Below, one piece after another: positions 21,454-54,814 of a stretch of DNA of 64,000 nucleotides. The position numbers were made by a program, and so were the translations under genes. Source of the DNA: Maea johnstoni (taxonomy: Eukaryota > Annelida > Polychaeta > Spionida > Magelonidae); NCBI GenBank assembly GCA_963942565.1, contig OZ012690.1, positions 6,319,174-6,383,173 on the forward strand. The letters run 5' to 3'. The notes under the pieces were generated by a model. That model was given only the letters and a program-made list of their open reading frames with translations, made no database searches and was not told the DNA's origin. Position 1 is the stretch's first letter. Every line of letters begins with the position of its first letter.

Positions 21454-22075
21454 CGTGCAATGGCCCATCAGCAAGGACTGTTTTGAATCCCACTAATCCT
21501 TTTGCTGATCCAGATTGTTGTTTTTCAATCCAACTAATCCATATGCTCTACCGGAACACAACGTGGCATAAAATGTGATCTTTTTTCAATCTCAATAATA
21601 GATAAGCCTATATTCTGAAAATCAATACAATGTGTCTACTGTTTGTAACAATGTAACATACAATCAGGAATGCTTTTCAGTCTCAACAATAGGTCAGCCA
21701 CTCAAGAACACAATACTGTAAACGGCTACAATTTAGAGTGCTAACAATGTTGCTTTACAGCCTTGCTGTAGAATATTTTTACTACTTAAAATTCGCACAT
21801 TCAAGCACTCAAACAAAGCAGTTACAAAATAGGATATTAATGTGAAGGATGTTATTATGGTGCTATCATTGGGAACACAAAAATAAAATACCTGTAAAAG
21901 ATACCGATTATACAGTAATGCAACTGGGTAGACATTTTTGGCATCAATTGAGTACACAAGGATGCACATAGTGAGGTATTATTTCAATATGAACAAGAGG
22001 ACCTTTGGTCAAAAACACAGTGTCACACACACATCAGCATATGTTTTTTTTATATGAACGAGGGGTCTACTGATT
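21454..22075. other. Unassigned intergenic stretch
   Basis: No gene recognised. GATCAAAAACACAG-type sequence near 22005-22075 is repeated after the next MITE. Confidence 0.4.
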
Positions 22076-22287
22076 AACCTTTATGCTGCTGGTGGCTAAT
22101 TTGGCCAATACAAAATGATGCAAAAAACCTAAAAAAAATTACTGAAACTCTGACATACGGGTACTCATCTGAGAGCACTCAGTGAGAGCTATCCAATGAG
22201 TACCAACATGACAGGGTTCAGATGGTTTTCAAGAATCTTTGCGTTCTTGTGCATTGAATAAAAGTAGCCTCAGCATTGGAAGGGTTA
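22076..22287 (+). repeat. Family-A MITE
   Basis: Complete copy, flanked on both sides by diverged copies of an AATATGAACAAGGGGTCTACT sequence (near 22053 and 22319). Confidence 0.92.
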
Positions 22288-22361
22288 AGAACACAATGAG
22301 ACTCACAGTGACATTGTTTTCAATATAAACAAGGGGTCTACTGATCAAGAATGATATGAGG

Positions 22362-22855
22362 CACACCAAAAAAAATCATTCCTCCCCCTTTTCAAATATT
22401 TTTTTTTTCAAAACAGCTTAAGTAAAATGAAAAATGATATCAGGGTTGAAGATGAGGATATCTTAGAAATAACCTGTTCCAGTTTCGACAAAATCCAATC
22501 ACTCATGTCAAAGCTGTGAGGCTAAGTTTAACCCCCCTATCATTTCATCCCAACGCAATGCAAATATGGTGTTCACCGGTATTGAATGTCACCTACGCAG
22601 CAGCCGGAGCCACGCACTAAAAATAGCAGTTTCACTTGCTTGATCAGTATGCAGACATGCACTGAATTTATATTGCGTTGGAGTGAAATGATAAGGGGGG
22701 TTAAACTATGACTCTCAGCTTCGCCATGGGTGATCTGATTTGCTTGAAACTGCAACAGGTTATCTCTTGGATATCTTTCTCTTCAACCATTTTCGATGTT
22801 ACTTATTGGGAAAAATATTGGGAAAAAGGGAGAATTGCATCCTTTTTTTGGGGGG
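22362..22855. repeat. Foldback element with ~200-bp inverted arms
   Basis: The left arm (about 22362-22577) pairs with the right arm (about 22665-22855). Matching blocks include GTTTAACCCCCCTATCATTT with its inverse AAATGATAAGGGGGGTTAAA, and the AACCTGTT(C/G)CAGTTTC block. Arms are about 80 % identical, with a loop of ~90 bp. Confidence 0.85.
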
Positions 22856-23309
22856 GGAAGGGGGGGTATGCCCAGTATTGTTTAATTTCAGGGATAGGTT
22901 TTCAGATCGTGAGCAGAATGACATTCATTGAAAAATAATTTTTAATCTCAAGAAATTGGCTGGTGATCAATTAAACAATGATGTGGTTAAGGAATGCTTT
23001 TATAGGTGGAAAGGGCGCTATATCGAATATCAATTATCATTATTATTATTATCATTTTAATAAGCTAGCACCATTTAATAGCATTACCCACTGACAGCTG
23101 ATTGGTCATAGTAGTATTTCCACTGCAGCCAAAGGTCTTCATCCGAGTTAAAAATCTGCCAGAGGTGTGTCTGAAAGTAACCGGTGACTTTGGGTTAGTC
23201 TATGCTTTTCTTTCAAAACTCTGCTCATTTCCTCCACTGACCAATGGCAAGTCATAATTTAGTCGTAATTTGGCAGAAAATGGGACGATAAACAAAATTA
23301 CAAACTAAA
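22856..23309. other. Unassigned intergenic stretch
   Basis: Includes a short (ATT)n at 23036-23056. No gene recognised. Confidence 0.4.
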
Positions 23310-23699
23310 ACACCTAAGTATCAGGACTGCAGCCATCATCCTAAATTGAAGTCCTTATTTGGCAATATTGGTGTTAGCGTGCTCAAATACTTTTTCTCCT
23401 TGCAATTTCTTGTACTTGTACCAGGGTTGCAGTCATCATCCCTAGATCAAAGCCCATATTTGGCAATATTGGTGTTATTATAATCGGAAAACTTTTTCTT
23501 CTTGCTATTTCTTGTACTTTTATCAGGACTGCAGTGATTGCTCCTGGATTGAAGTACTTATTTGGTAATATTGGTGTTATTATAATCGGAAAACTTTTTC
23601 TTCTTGTTATTTCTTGTACTTTTATCAGGACTGCAGTGATTGCTCCTGGATTGAAGTCCTTATTTGGTAATATTGGTGTTATTGTGTTCTAAAGACTTG

Positions 23700-23727
<28 letters not shown>
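23310..23727 (-). repeat. Tandem repeat of the CCDC22 terminal exon end
   Basis: About four ~102-110-bp units carry TTCTTGTACTT (near 23407, 23509, 23611 and in the exon near 23717) and GGCAATATTGGTGTTAT. The unit nearest the gene contains the last codons (KYKKQQGE) and stop of CCDC22; the others are diverged copies in its 3' UTR or flank. Confidence 0.88.
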
Positions 23728-45911
<22,184 letters not shown>

Positions 45912-45923
45912 GTTGCCGGTCAT

Positions 45924-46000
45924 GTGACCTTAATCGTGACCCTGTTTTCTGATTGGATGATAATACGTGACCTACATATACAACATATCAATATTTACTC
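45924..46000 (-). promoter_or_regulatory. Candidate CCDC22 proximal promoter
   Basis: The sequence just upstream of the CCDC22 ATG has a CCAAT box at 45951-45959 (read on the minus strand) and no TATA box. This is a positional inference only. Confidence 0.3.
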
Positions 46001-46131
46001 ATTCAACTATCTCTGATCAATAAATTTTGAATGAAAGTGTATTTAGTAAATATCAATCAGTTTGGTATTGAAAAGGATAGAAGTCCGACTACTGTTGCAT
46101 ACATCTATCCCCTGACGAATCCCGCACACAT

Positions 46132-46318
46132 CGTAGACTAGCGCCAGTCTCACAATCACGTCACGGATTAGAGACTGGTATCGCCCACCATTTTGGAAGG
46201 TACCTTTTGGAAAAACGTGTTATCAGTATCCACGATACCGGGATGTGTTTTTACGTCTTTGTGCAGAACGTGTATACGGGGAAGTACCAGCGGCTCAAAG
46301 GACTGGCACTAGTCTACG
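46132..46318. repeat. MITE with CGTAGACTAGCGCCAGTC ends
   Basis: An 18-bp terminal inverted repeat with one mismatch encloses 187 bp, about 200 bp upstream of CCDC22. Confidence 0.8.
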
Positions 46319-46564
46319 AACATAACTGTTTTCAGAGGGGGAGAGGGGGAAAGAATCACAGGGGCTTGTATTGTTGGGTGGTCACTCGCGAGTCAGAGGC
46401 TGGTACTATGAAATAGAGCTAGTCTATATTACTAATACGGGCTGTGACTACATGCTAGTGGCGATCAACGATACAAGTCCCTGTGGAAAGAATCAGACCT
46501 CCGGACGCTTTGGCAGGGCACGACGTTAACTTTTGCAGCGACTCAATTTTCACTTGCCCTACTC

Positions 46565-46610
46565 CAACTTTCACTTGCCCTTGAAAATTTTCAAGGGCAA
46601 GTGAAAGTTG
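46565..46610. repeat. Perfect 46-bp palindrome
   Basis: Two 23-base arms, CAACTTTCACTTGCCCTTGA plus AAA and its exact complement, with no spacer. The ACTTTCACTTGCCC sequence also occurs just upstream. Confidence 0.95.
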
Positions 46611-46693
46611 TATATAGATATGCTTGATAATATTTCATTTAAACCCAGTAGAACATGGTTCTGGCATTGAAAGCATATTTTCAAGGAGGTCAT

Positions 46694-47030
46694 GTACTTT
46701 GCGACCTCAATTCTGTACTGGGTACGTACCAGAATTGTTGAGATAATTTTGCAATTCTAGAACGTACCAGAATTGTTCCCTGCAAACAATTCTAGAACGT
46801 ACCAGAATTGTCAGAACAATTCTGATATTATAAATGTACCAGAATTGTTGATTCCGGCAATTCTGGGACGTACCAGAATTGTCCGAGACTTTTTTACCTG
46901 CCGGCTAAACAATTCTGGAAGAAAACGTGTACCAGAATTGTATAGTCGGACAATTCTGGTATGTACCGGAATTGCACAATTCTGGTACGTTCTAGAATTG
47001 CAACGTACCAGAATTGAGGTCGCAAAGTAC
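46694..47030. repeat. Palindromic element with ~35-bp spaced GTACCAGAATTG motifs
   Basis: A 21-bp terminal inverted repeat (GTACTTTGCGACCTCAATTC plus T) encloses 337 bp. Inside, GTACCAGAATTG occurs at 46726, 46764, 46799, 46836, 46870, 46929 and 47005, plus one variant at 46963. The inverse CAATTCT(GG) is interleaved before most of them. Confidence 0.95.
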
Positions 47031-47214
47031 AACATGACCCATACTTGCCCGGGGCAATTAGGCAAGCACCAATGTCAAGCCCTGTTTGGGTTTTCCAACA
47101 CAGCAGCCTGGCGGGGTCTTAATGGCTGAACATTATATCATAATAAGAAATATTTTAGTTTTAGATATTTGGGAAAAGTGCCTTAAATTTGGCACATGAT
47201 AACCAGGGCTCTTT

Positions 47215-47525
47215 AAAAAGTTGTTTATGGTTGCCATGACAACGTGCGAGGTGAACGAATGACACTAAAAACACTTCCAGCCCTGGTTGCACTGTGTGGC
47301 AAAAAAACATTGTCCATACAATACTAAGGCAATATCCCTTATTTCTATGTTCAATTTATGGAAAAGGTACATTTGATTTAAGAAAAAAGGCCTTATTAAA
47401 GTTGTTTACATATGGTTGCCATGACACAGCGCGAGGGCAACGAATGAGGGTAGGAAACCGAATACACTTTGGTATGCACTGTGTGGGAAAACTGTCTAGA
47501 TATTACTATGGCAACGTGATATAAT
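47215..47525. repeat. Two diverged ~190-bp direct repeats
   Basis: GTTGTTTATGGTTGCCATGACAACG... and GTTGTTTACATATGGTTGCC... with following GCACTGTGTGG blocks recur about 190 bp apart, just upstream of the LINE. Confidence 0.65.
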
Positions 47526-47559
47526 AGGAATCAATTTGGTTTCCTTGCCGTGGAAATGG

Positions 47560-48946
47560 GATATTGCCAACACCATTGGGGAGGCAATATCCTTCAATTC
47601 ATCCTCTGCACATTGTTTACGTAAATTCCAACGCATCAAAAATAGACGAGATATATCAACTGAGATTTCAATCCGATAATACCGAGCCATACAATCAACC
47701 CTTTTCAATAGATGAGCGCAGGACTGCGCTTGGCAAGGCCCATGACACAGCTCTTGGCCCAGACTAAATACATCACCAAATTTTAAAGCATCTTCCTGAA
47801 GCTTCTCTCCAGTGCCTTCTTAAGGTTTTTAACAATATTTCGGGAAGTGGAGAGTTTCCACCTTCCTGAAGAGAAGCTACCATCATACCCATTGCCAAGC
47901 CAGGAAAAGACTCCAAAGATCCAAATAATTACCGCCCAATAGCAACCAGTTGTGTTTGCAAGACTATGGAGAGAATGAAAAATGACTGTCTTGTTTGGCT
48001 CCTTGAATCTTCTTGACTCATCACGGAAGCCCAGTGGCTTTCCCAAACTTTTGTAAGGGAGGTAATTTTAAAAAGGAGAACATGTGGTGTCTATCTTTTT
48101 CAACCTTGAGAAGGCATATGACACTATTTGGAAAAATGGAATTATGAAAGATCCCCATGATATGGACCTCAGGAGACGTTTACCCCTTTTTATACAAAAC
48201 TTTTTATCTGAAAGGAAATTTCGAGTCCGAGTAGGGACATCGCTTTCTGACTTTTATGACCAAGAAATGGGAGTTCCCCAGGGGAGCATTTTATCAGTCA
48301 CCCTTTTTATTGTCAAAATCAACAGCTTCACCAGCTGTATAAGAAATGGTGTTGACAAGTCTCTATTTGTGGATTACTTTGGTGTCGCCTATCGTTCCAA
48401 ACACATGCAGGCCATAGAAAGTAGTAGAAAGGCAGCTTCAAGTCCATTTAAATAGAATTGAAGATCGAGCGCACAATAATGGTTTTGAATTCTCGCAATC
48501 AAAGACTGTGTGCATTTTTTTTGAAGAAGGGGTCTTCATCCTGATCCCTATTTAGTTTTTTTATTATAACCCCATTCATGTAAAAAAGAAGACAAAGCTT
48601 CTTGGAATTACACTCGATTCAAAACGGACATTTGTCCCTCATATCAAAGACCTTAAGAAAAATTGTGTCAAGGCTTTGAATTTGTAGAGAGAAGTATCCA
48701 ACACTGACTGGGGTGGGGATCATACAGTTCTTTTACGACTGTATATAGCCCTTGTTCGTTCAAAGCTAGACTATGGATGTTTGGAAATTATATTTTGAAG
48801 TTGTTCATTGTTTTGTGATCATTTTTATTCATCTATTGCTTTGTTATTGTTTTCAACAATAACAAAGGACCATTATTCTACACAGATTTTATGGCAGTAA
48901 ATGGCCTTTGTGTGCTGAAGTGCTTTTAAGCAATCATTCATCAGTC
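47560..48946 (+). mobile_element. Jockey-like LINE, decayed
   Basis: Reverse-transcriptase blocks can be read in order in changing frames: AHDTALGPD, PIAKPGKDSKDPNNYRPIAT, then a longer frame 48084-48455 with FFNLEKAYDTIWKNGIM, RKFRVRVGTSLSDFYDQEMG and VPQGSILSVTLF. The catalytic YVDD is changed to LFVDYFG, so the enzyme would be dead, and several frameshifts separate the blocks. The 3' UTR (48780-48946, AACAAAGGACCATT and ATGGCCTTTGTGTGCTGA) matches 62493-62665. Confidence 0.88.
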
Positions 48947-49222
48947 ATCACAGGATGTAGGATTATGCTTTTTTCCTGTAGGAATACTAGAGACTTTGGG
49001 GGTATAGAAACCTACTTGAGATTGTTTGAGAACTAGCAAATATGATGGAAGAAGGTAATGAAGTGATGACCAAGCCACAGACATGAAGGCTGCAATGGCC
49101 AAAAAATGACAGCCTTCCATTTATCCACCAAAACAAGGAACTGAAATTACCCTCTCACCCTACGTAGTTTTGTCTCTCTCTTACAAACAGGAATGATTTA
49201 AACTTAATATTTGCTCCGTTTG

Positions 49223-49328
49223 TTAAGGTGATGGGTACCAGATACGCCTAGATATAGGATTATGCTGCTTTGAGGTGTGTTTTGGGACAGGGCTTTTAAC
49301 TGGCTTGCAATGGTACCCATCACCTTAA
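49223..49328. repeat. 106-bp MITE with TTAA ends
   Basis: A perfect 18-bp inverted repeat, TTAAGGTGATGGGTACCA and its complement, encloses a short core. The TTAA ends would fit a piggyBac-type source. Confidence 0.88.
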
Positions 49329-49589
49329 ATCAATTAAATTGGAAAACAATATTGGAAGTCATTTGATTTACAAAAAAAATGTTTTAGAACAAAATCAAGG
49401 TGATTCTCTATAGGCCCCTTTTGTCAATAACACATCTGAGAACCATTTTTTCTAAGCACTCAATACGGATCTAAGGTGGAGAATCCACAGCAACAAACCA
49501 TGCAGTATAAGCACAATTAGGCCCTGACCTACCTTACAGTAGGTGAGTCAGTTATAAATTCAAAATACTTATTTCCTGAGAAACCCTAA

Positions 49590-49627
49590 AATTGATTCTT
49601 AATAGGGCCTTATTAAGAATCAATTAT
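49590..49627. repeat. Short perfect hairpin
   Basis: AAATTGATTCTTAATA and its complement around a 4-6-base loop. Confidence 0.85.
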
Positions 49628-49784
49628 TTTAAAGGTTTGTACCAATATTATTGAGACCAATTAAGGAGGCACATTTGGTATAAATGTGTAATTAAAGTGG
49701 CTGTTTAAATACCAATTTTTTTTTATCTCATCAAAGCAGGTCTTAAGTCTCTTAGATTGGGTAGTGCCTGTATACACCTGTTGT

Positions 49785-49925
49785 TTCCTTTGCTCTTTCT
49801 GTTAAGTTTTTCTTCCTTTACCTACTTTGCCATTATTCTTCAACAAAGGACCACTTTACGAAAAAAACAACCTAGGGCACTGAATGGCCTAATGTGCTGA
49901 TGTGCCTTTAAAGCCTCATTCATTC
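49785..49925 (+). mobile_element. LINE 3' end fragment
   Basis: CAACAAAGGACCACTTT, GAATGGCCTAATGTGCTGAT and a terminal TCATTCATTCAT tail match the 3' UTR of the jockey-like LINE. Confidence 0.75.
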
Positions 49926-50318
49926 ATTTTGTCCTGTTTGGCTTAGGGAAAATCTGATTTATCTGGTTCATGTGGAAGACCCCGCAAGGTGTACACCTTG
50001 TGGTGTGCAAAATGAGTTGGCACCTCCCAGGGAACCCTAAGCTGGTGGGCACCTTGCTTGCCTTATAAAAGAACAGGGATGCGTGGATCTGTCTATAGAT
50101 ACCCTGCATCAAAAATATCTCGTGGTCTTCTTTGGCTGTGAAGGCAACTTGCTTCCTCAGAAAAATATCTTTCTTAGATTGGTTTTGACAGACTAAATTA
50201 AACATCAATATCATATCTTAACTCTAGTTTAGTGGAGCCTTTCAATTAAGGTATATGTTGACCATATTCTAATAAGATAGCATTGCAACACCAAAATTAT
50301 CAAGAATGTTAAACATAC

Positions 50319-50499
50319 CCGCCATCTATAAAAGCTGTCCCCATAGTCATACAAAAGCTGATGGTATGCAGGAATATCCTTTGTTGTGAACAAATACAAA
50401 TGGTGATTACGCCCTGCTGGCATATGAAACATCTTGCAGTTTGTCATCCTGTCATCGTTGACAAACTTCCCCAACTGTTTGCTGTAAGTTGCATCAATA
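50319..50499 (-). pseudogene. KMT5A-like SET domain exon or remnant
   Basis: A 181-nt exon with acceptor ATTTAAG and donor GTATGT encodes IDATYSKQLGKFVNDDRMTN onward to FTTKDIPAYHQLLYDYGD and YRWR. The IDATY and LLYDYGD blocks are those of KMT5A-like lysine methyltransferases (SAM and lysine pocket, C-terminal half of SET). It begins one base before a codon, which would complete a Cys as in CIDATY. The N-terminal half of SET was not found upstream, so it is either a multi-exon gene I cannot complete or a gene fragment. Confidence 0.65.
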
Positions 50500-51242
50500 C
50501 TTAAATGATAAGAAATGTTAAACAATGTAGAAAATATATACTTAAACCATGCAACCCCACAGAACACCGGCCCTTCCCTTTCTTTTTGGTGGTGAGAAGA
50601 AACGTCAGTTACTAAGTGGTCCGCATGTTGCTGTTCATGTATTACCAAATATCAAAGTTGTAGGTTACTGTTTATGCCAGTAGCAAAATGTCACATTTTA
50701 TGGGTACTTAAGGTTATAGATGATACATGCCAAATGTGTATGTTGATATTATATTTTTTGGAGACATTCAATTTTTTTCTAGCACCCTCTCACATTGCTT
50801 TCAGGGGAAAACGGTTCCCTAAAACAGTAAAAACTGGCCACATTAGAAGAGCAATTCCTTACCAATGATCTATCAATGGTTTGTAATTTGTGAATAAAGA
50901 ATAACTACTCCTTGTACTCATAGAGTCAGAGCTCAATTTTTTTTTTCACTGAATATTTTTTTCAATTCTATACAAGGCCCTATCCCCCCCCCCCCCCCCA
51001 CCTCGATATCTAATGGCCAATGCCTCATTCATCCCACCTACCGAAAAGTGTAAGTAACAAAATGTACAACTGTGACTTGGTTTAAAATTTGATATAAAGT
51101 TTGCTTAAAGAAGTAGCAAATTTAAGCTCGTGAACGCTGATATTTGTGTTGTCTCAGTTTTCAGTTGTTTTTTGTTCGAGTGCAAAAAATTAATTGGGGC
51201 GAAACAAAAAAAAAAGCGGAAAAAATGTGACCAGTGACCTAC

Positions 51243-51403
51243 TTTCTATAACTTTCTGGTTGACACTCATCATGAAACAAATCATTTCGGATGTACTCCT
51301 TTAAGCACTTCTCGATGACAGAAAGTTGTATAATTCCCTTTTCAACCAGGTCAGTAACCTTTTCCTGTATCTTTGGGTCAATCGGCTCTGTGAAACTGGC
51401 CAT
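51243..51403 (-). CDS. CARF-like N-terminal exon
   Basis: From ATG at 51403 it encodes MASFTEPIDPKIQEKVTDLV then EKGIIQLSVIEKCLKEYIRN and DLFHDECQPESYR, and reaches a GTAGGT donor. The pattern (LV..G...V..I...LKEYI.N.LF) resembles the start of the CARF-like multi-copy proteins of invertebrates, normally followed by an NRRFFP block. No following exon was identified. It may be the first exon of a gene that includes the SET exon, or a stray fragment. Confidence 0.45.
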
Positions 51404-51670
51404 CTTTAATTATTTATGAAAACATTTTTTCATTTACTAGACAAGTGTATTTGAACAAATATTAGAGCAAGCCAAACAGGAAACAGAAATAATCAAGATC
51501 AATTAAAGGGAAACTAAAAATAAAGAAAGCCAGCATAATGCATCATTACATTTCAAAAAAATAGCTCATTTGCACATGAAAGAGATAAATTGCATAGTCT
51601 TATTGGTAGGGGTCACTGAAAATTGAAGTGTACACACAAACTTTGGCTGGAATTAAAAACGTTTTCTCTT

Positions 51671-53578
51671 CACTTGTAGTGCAGACCCAAGAAACAAATG
51701 TCCTCAATCAGATAATTATGAAATTAATAGTACTTATTACTATGTATATTTTCACTTACCATTCCTTGATAGTGTTTTTGGTGACTGAACGGGTCAGGAA
51801 AACTCACAAGAAAGTTTTATCTGTTTTCATCAGGCTTTCTTTATTCCTAGGAATTGTACACCTGAGTTTGCAAACAGAGTCCTTCTTATCCCATGTTGTC
51901 TCATTCTCTATCTTGTAATAAATAAAGGACACATTACTGATTTGTGTGTGAGCCATGTTTTAAGACTACTTTCACCCTGAAATATTGCAATTCATAAATA
52001 AGGTTTTATATATGTCCACATTTGAATATAAGGGTACTTGCATAGTTTCATAAACAGGGTTATTTGGATTGACAGCTATTTCAGTTGCTAATTGGAGAGG
52101 AAGCTTTTCTCTTCTGAGGTGAAGAGGGAGCTCATTCGCCTCAACACAAAGACTCTGTGCAGGAGAGGTTCTAAAGGCTCCAAGAGAAAGCCTCAAACCC
52201 TGGTTCTAAATAGGATCCAGCAAAGAGATATTGGAGTTTTTAGAATCATTAGGCTTGAGGAAAGTGTATTAGCAAGAATTCCAATCGGTCACACTCACTT
52301 GACTCACTGCTTCCATTTGAAAAAGGAAGATCCTCCACAATGTAAACGGTAAACCACAAACTACATGAGATTCATCCTCAGTTGAGTCTTTGGCCTGGAG
52401 GTTCTCAAATCATTAGGCGTGAGGAGAGTGTTTTAACAAGAATTCGAATCGGTCACACTCATTTGACTCACTGCTTCTTTTAGAAAGGGGAAGATCCTCC
52501 CCAATGTATAGCGTGTGATTTCATGTCGTTTGACTGTCAAGTGTATTTTATTTGATTGTGTTGATTTTATTGAATCAAGAAATATACTTTTTAGTGTAAA
52601 TAGCTTTAAAGGGGAACTAAACTGTGACACTTGTAGTGCAGACCCAAGAAACAAATGTCCTCAATCAGATAATTATGAAATTAATAGTACTTATTACTAT
52701 GTATATTTTCACTTACCATTCCTTGATAGTGTTTTTGGTGACTGAACGGGTCAGGAAAACTCACAAGAAAGTTTCATCTGTTTTCATCAGGCTTTCTTTA
52801 TTCCTAGGAATTGTACACCTGAGTTTGCAAACAGAGTCCTTCTTATCCCATGTTGTCTCATTCTCTATCTTGTAATAAATAAAGAAGGACACATTACTGA
52901 TTTGTGTGTGAGCCATGTTTTAAGACTACTTTCACCCTGAAATATTGCAATTCATAAATTAGGTTTTATATATGTCCACATTTGAATATAAGGGTACTTG
53001 CATAGTTTCATAAACAGGGTTATTTGGATTGACAGCTATTTCAGTTGCTAATTGGAGAGGAAGCTTTTCTCTTCTGAGGTGAAGAGGGAGCTCATTCGCC
53101 TCAACACAAAGACTCTGTGCAGGAGAGGTTCTAAAGGCTCCAAGAGAAAGCCTCAAACCCTGGTTCTAAATAGGATCCAGCAAAGAGATATTGGAGGTTT
53201 TAGAATCATTAGGCTTGAGGAAAGTGTATTAGCAAGAATTCCAATCGGTCACACTCACTTGACTCACTGCTTCCATTTGAAAAAGGAAGATCCTCCACAA
53301 TGTAAACGGTAAACCACAAACTACATGAGATTCATCCTCAGTTGAGTCTTTGGCCTGGAGGTTCTCAAATCATTAGGCGTGAGGAGAGTGTTTTAACAAG
53401 AATTCGAATCGGTCATACTCATTTGACTCACTGCTTCTTTTAGAAAGGGGAAGATCCCCAATGTATAGCGTGTGATTTCATGTCGTTTGACTGTCAAGTG
53501 TATTTTATTTGATTGTGTTGATTTTATTGAATCAAGAAATATACTTTTTAGTGTAAATAGCTTTAAAGGGGAACTAAA
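51671..53578. repeat. Tandem duplication, two 951-bp copies
   Basis: Copy 1 (51671-52621) and copy 2 (52628-53578) are almost identical, separated by six bases. Each carries C-terminal LINE ORF2 sequence: IPIGHTHLTHCFHLKKEDPP, a second diverged GHTHLTH block, then FDCVDFIESRN and FSVNSF. Differences are a handful of substitutions and short indels. Confidence 0.96.
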
Positions 53579-53763
53579 GGCTCACATACATATTAGCTTA
53601 TATGAAAGTAATACACTTCAAGAATAGGATGATGTCCTCCTTTTTCTCTTAGTGATCCCATGAGGGGAGAATTATGCGTGTTAATGTTATTGATGTACTT
53701 AACAAAGATTGATATGTTATCTATGTATGTCAAGAACTAGGCTAAGTGCGTACTTAGCACATG

Positions 53764-54069
53764 GTCTTAGCCAGTAGGGCGTCTGGGTGCCTTTTTGGAC
53801 ACCCAAACCCTTAAAAAGAACCCCTCAGGACACCCAATTTTTTTAATTAGGAATTTCTAATAATCTCAATCTCATGCTTATAATTGAATTTTTTCATCTC
53901 CTTATAATTTCCATGACATTGTTTAATGATATCAAGCCTTATTTTGATGAATTTATACAGGTTTATGGTTAAAATATGAGTATATTGTCATCCCCCTTAA
54001 AGATTTGGACACCCAAAAATGTTACACCAGCCAATTTTAGGCACCCAGTTTCTAAATACTGGCTAAGAC
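53764..54069 (+). repeat. Family-C MITE (reference copy)
   Basis: 306 bp with inverted ends GTCTTAGCCAG and CTGGCTAAGAC. Left half has TTTTTGGACACCCAAACCC, right half GATTTGGACACCCAAAAATG. Confidence 0.92.
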
Positions 54070-54176
54070 ACCAGTTCAAGATACCGATAGCAGTATACTG
54101 TTAAAATACTGTATCATTTTGTTGGTACCAGTTATGGTACCGTACCCCTCTACCCTTCGCGGGATGCAGCCCTACC

Positions 54177-54301
54177 TTAAACTAACAAGGAATCAGTCGT
54201 TCTGCCACCGCCCCCAACACGATCTGGAGCCCCTTTTAAGACGGAGGCAATGGCACACTCCACCTCTGCCTCAGTTGATGTTTTGGTCCTGAGCACTGCA
54301 T
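54177..54301 (-). pseudogene. Possible coding exon, family unknown
   Basis: Acceptor TTTATTACAG is followed by AVLRTKTSTEAEVECAIASV, LKGAPDRVGGGGRTTDSLLV and a stop. The reading is protein-like but was not assigned. It lies between the LINE duplication and the YqaJ part on the same strand. Confidence 0.35.
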
Positions 54302-54814
54302 CTGTAATAAAAAGAAATTGCGCTGACCTATGTATCTAACATCACCTGAAAACATCTCAACATTTACACTATAACATTTAGACTAATTTAAGAACTCATT
54401 TTGAACTTATGTTTAAATGAGAGTGTAAGATGTTGCTTATGTTGAAATGTTGAACATGCCACTGAAAATAAAGAGAACAAAAGCAACGCTAATGGCATCA
54501 ATGTACCGATCAGTTCAATTAGGAAGCCCCCCCCCCCCCCTCCCAGAGGGAAGTTATTTGATATCTAAAGTCTTATGAATATATTGGTTAATCAAGTGAA
54601 AACAAAACAATTATTGTATTGCTTAGGGTACTGTGAAACATATATGGTTTTATTACTGATTGAATTGTGTGGGTCCCTACTTGTGTCACGCTATGCAATC
54701 TGTATGTGTATGCATCCAATTAGTTTTCCTAAATCTTTCTCATCCCTTTGTAAAAATAAAAATCTTTTTTCATTATGAAGACCCACATCTGATCAGTTTT
54801 AAAATTCCATCAGC

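Noticed and set aside
46773-47129. Reading frames on both strands over the GTACCAGAATTG element
   Set aside because: They merely translate the repeated motif (TRIV, RIAG-type repeats).
49924-50214. 96-residue minus-strand frame downstream of the SET exon
   Set aside because: No recognisable domain, and no clear splice connection to the SET exon.
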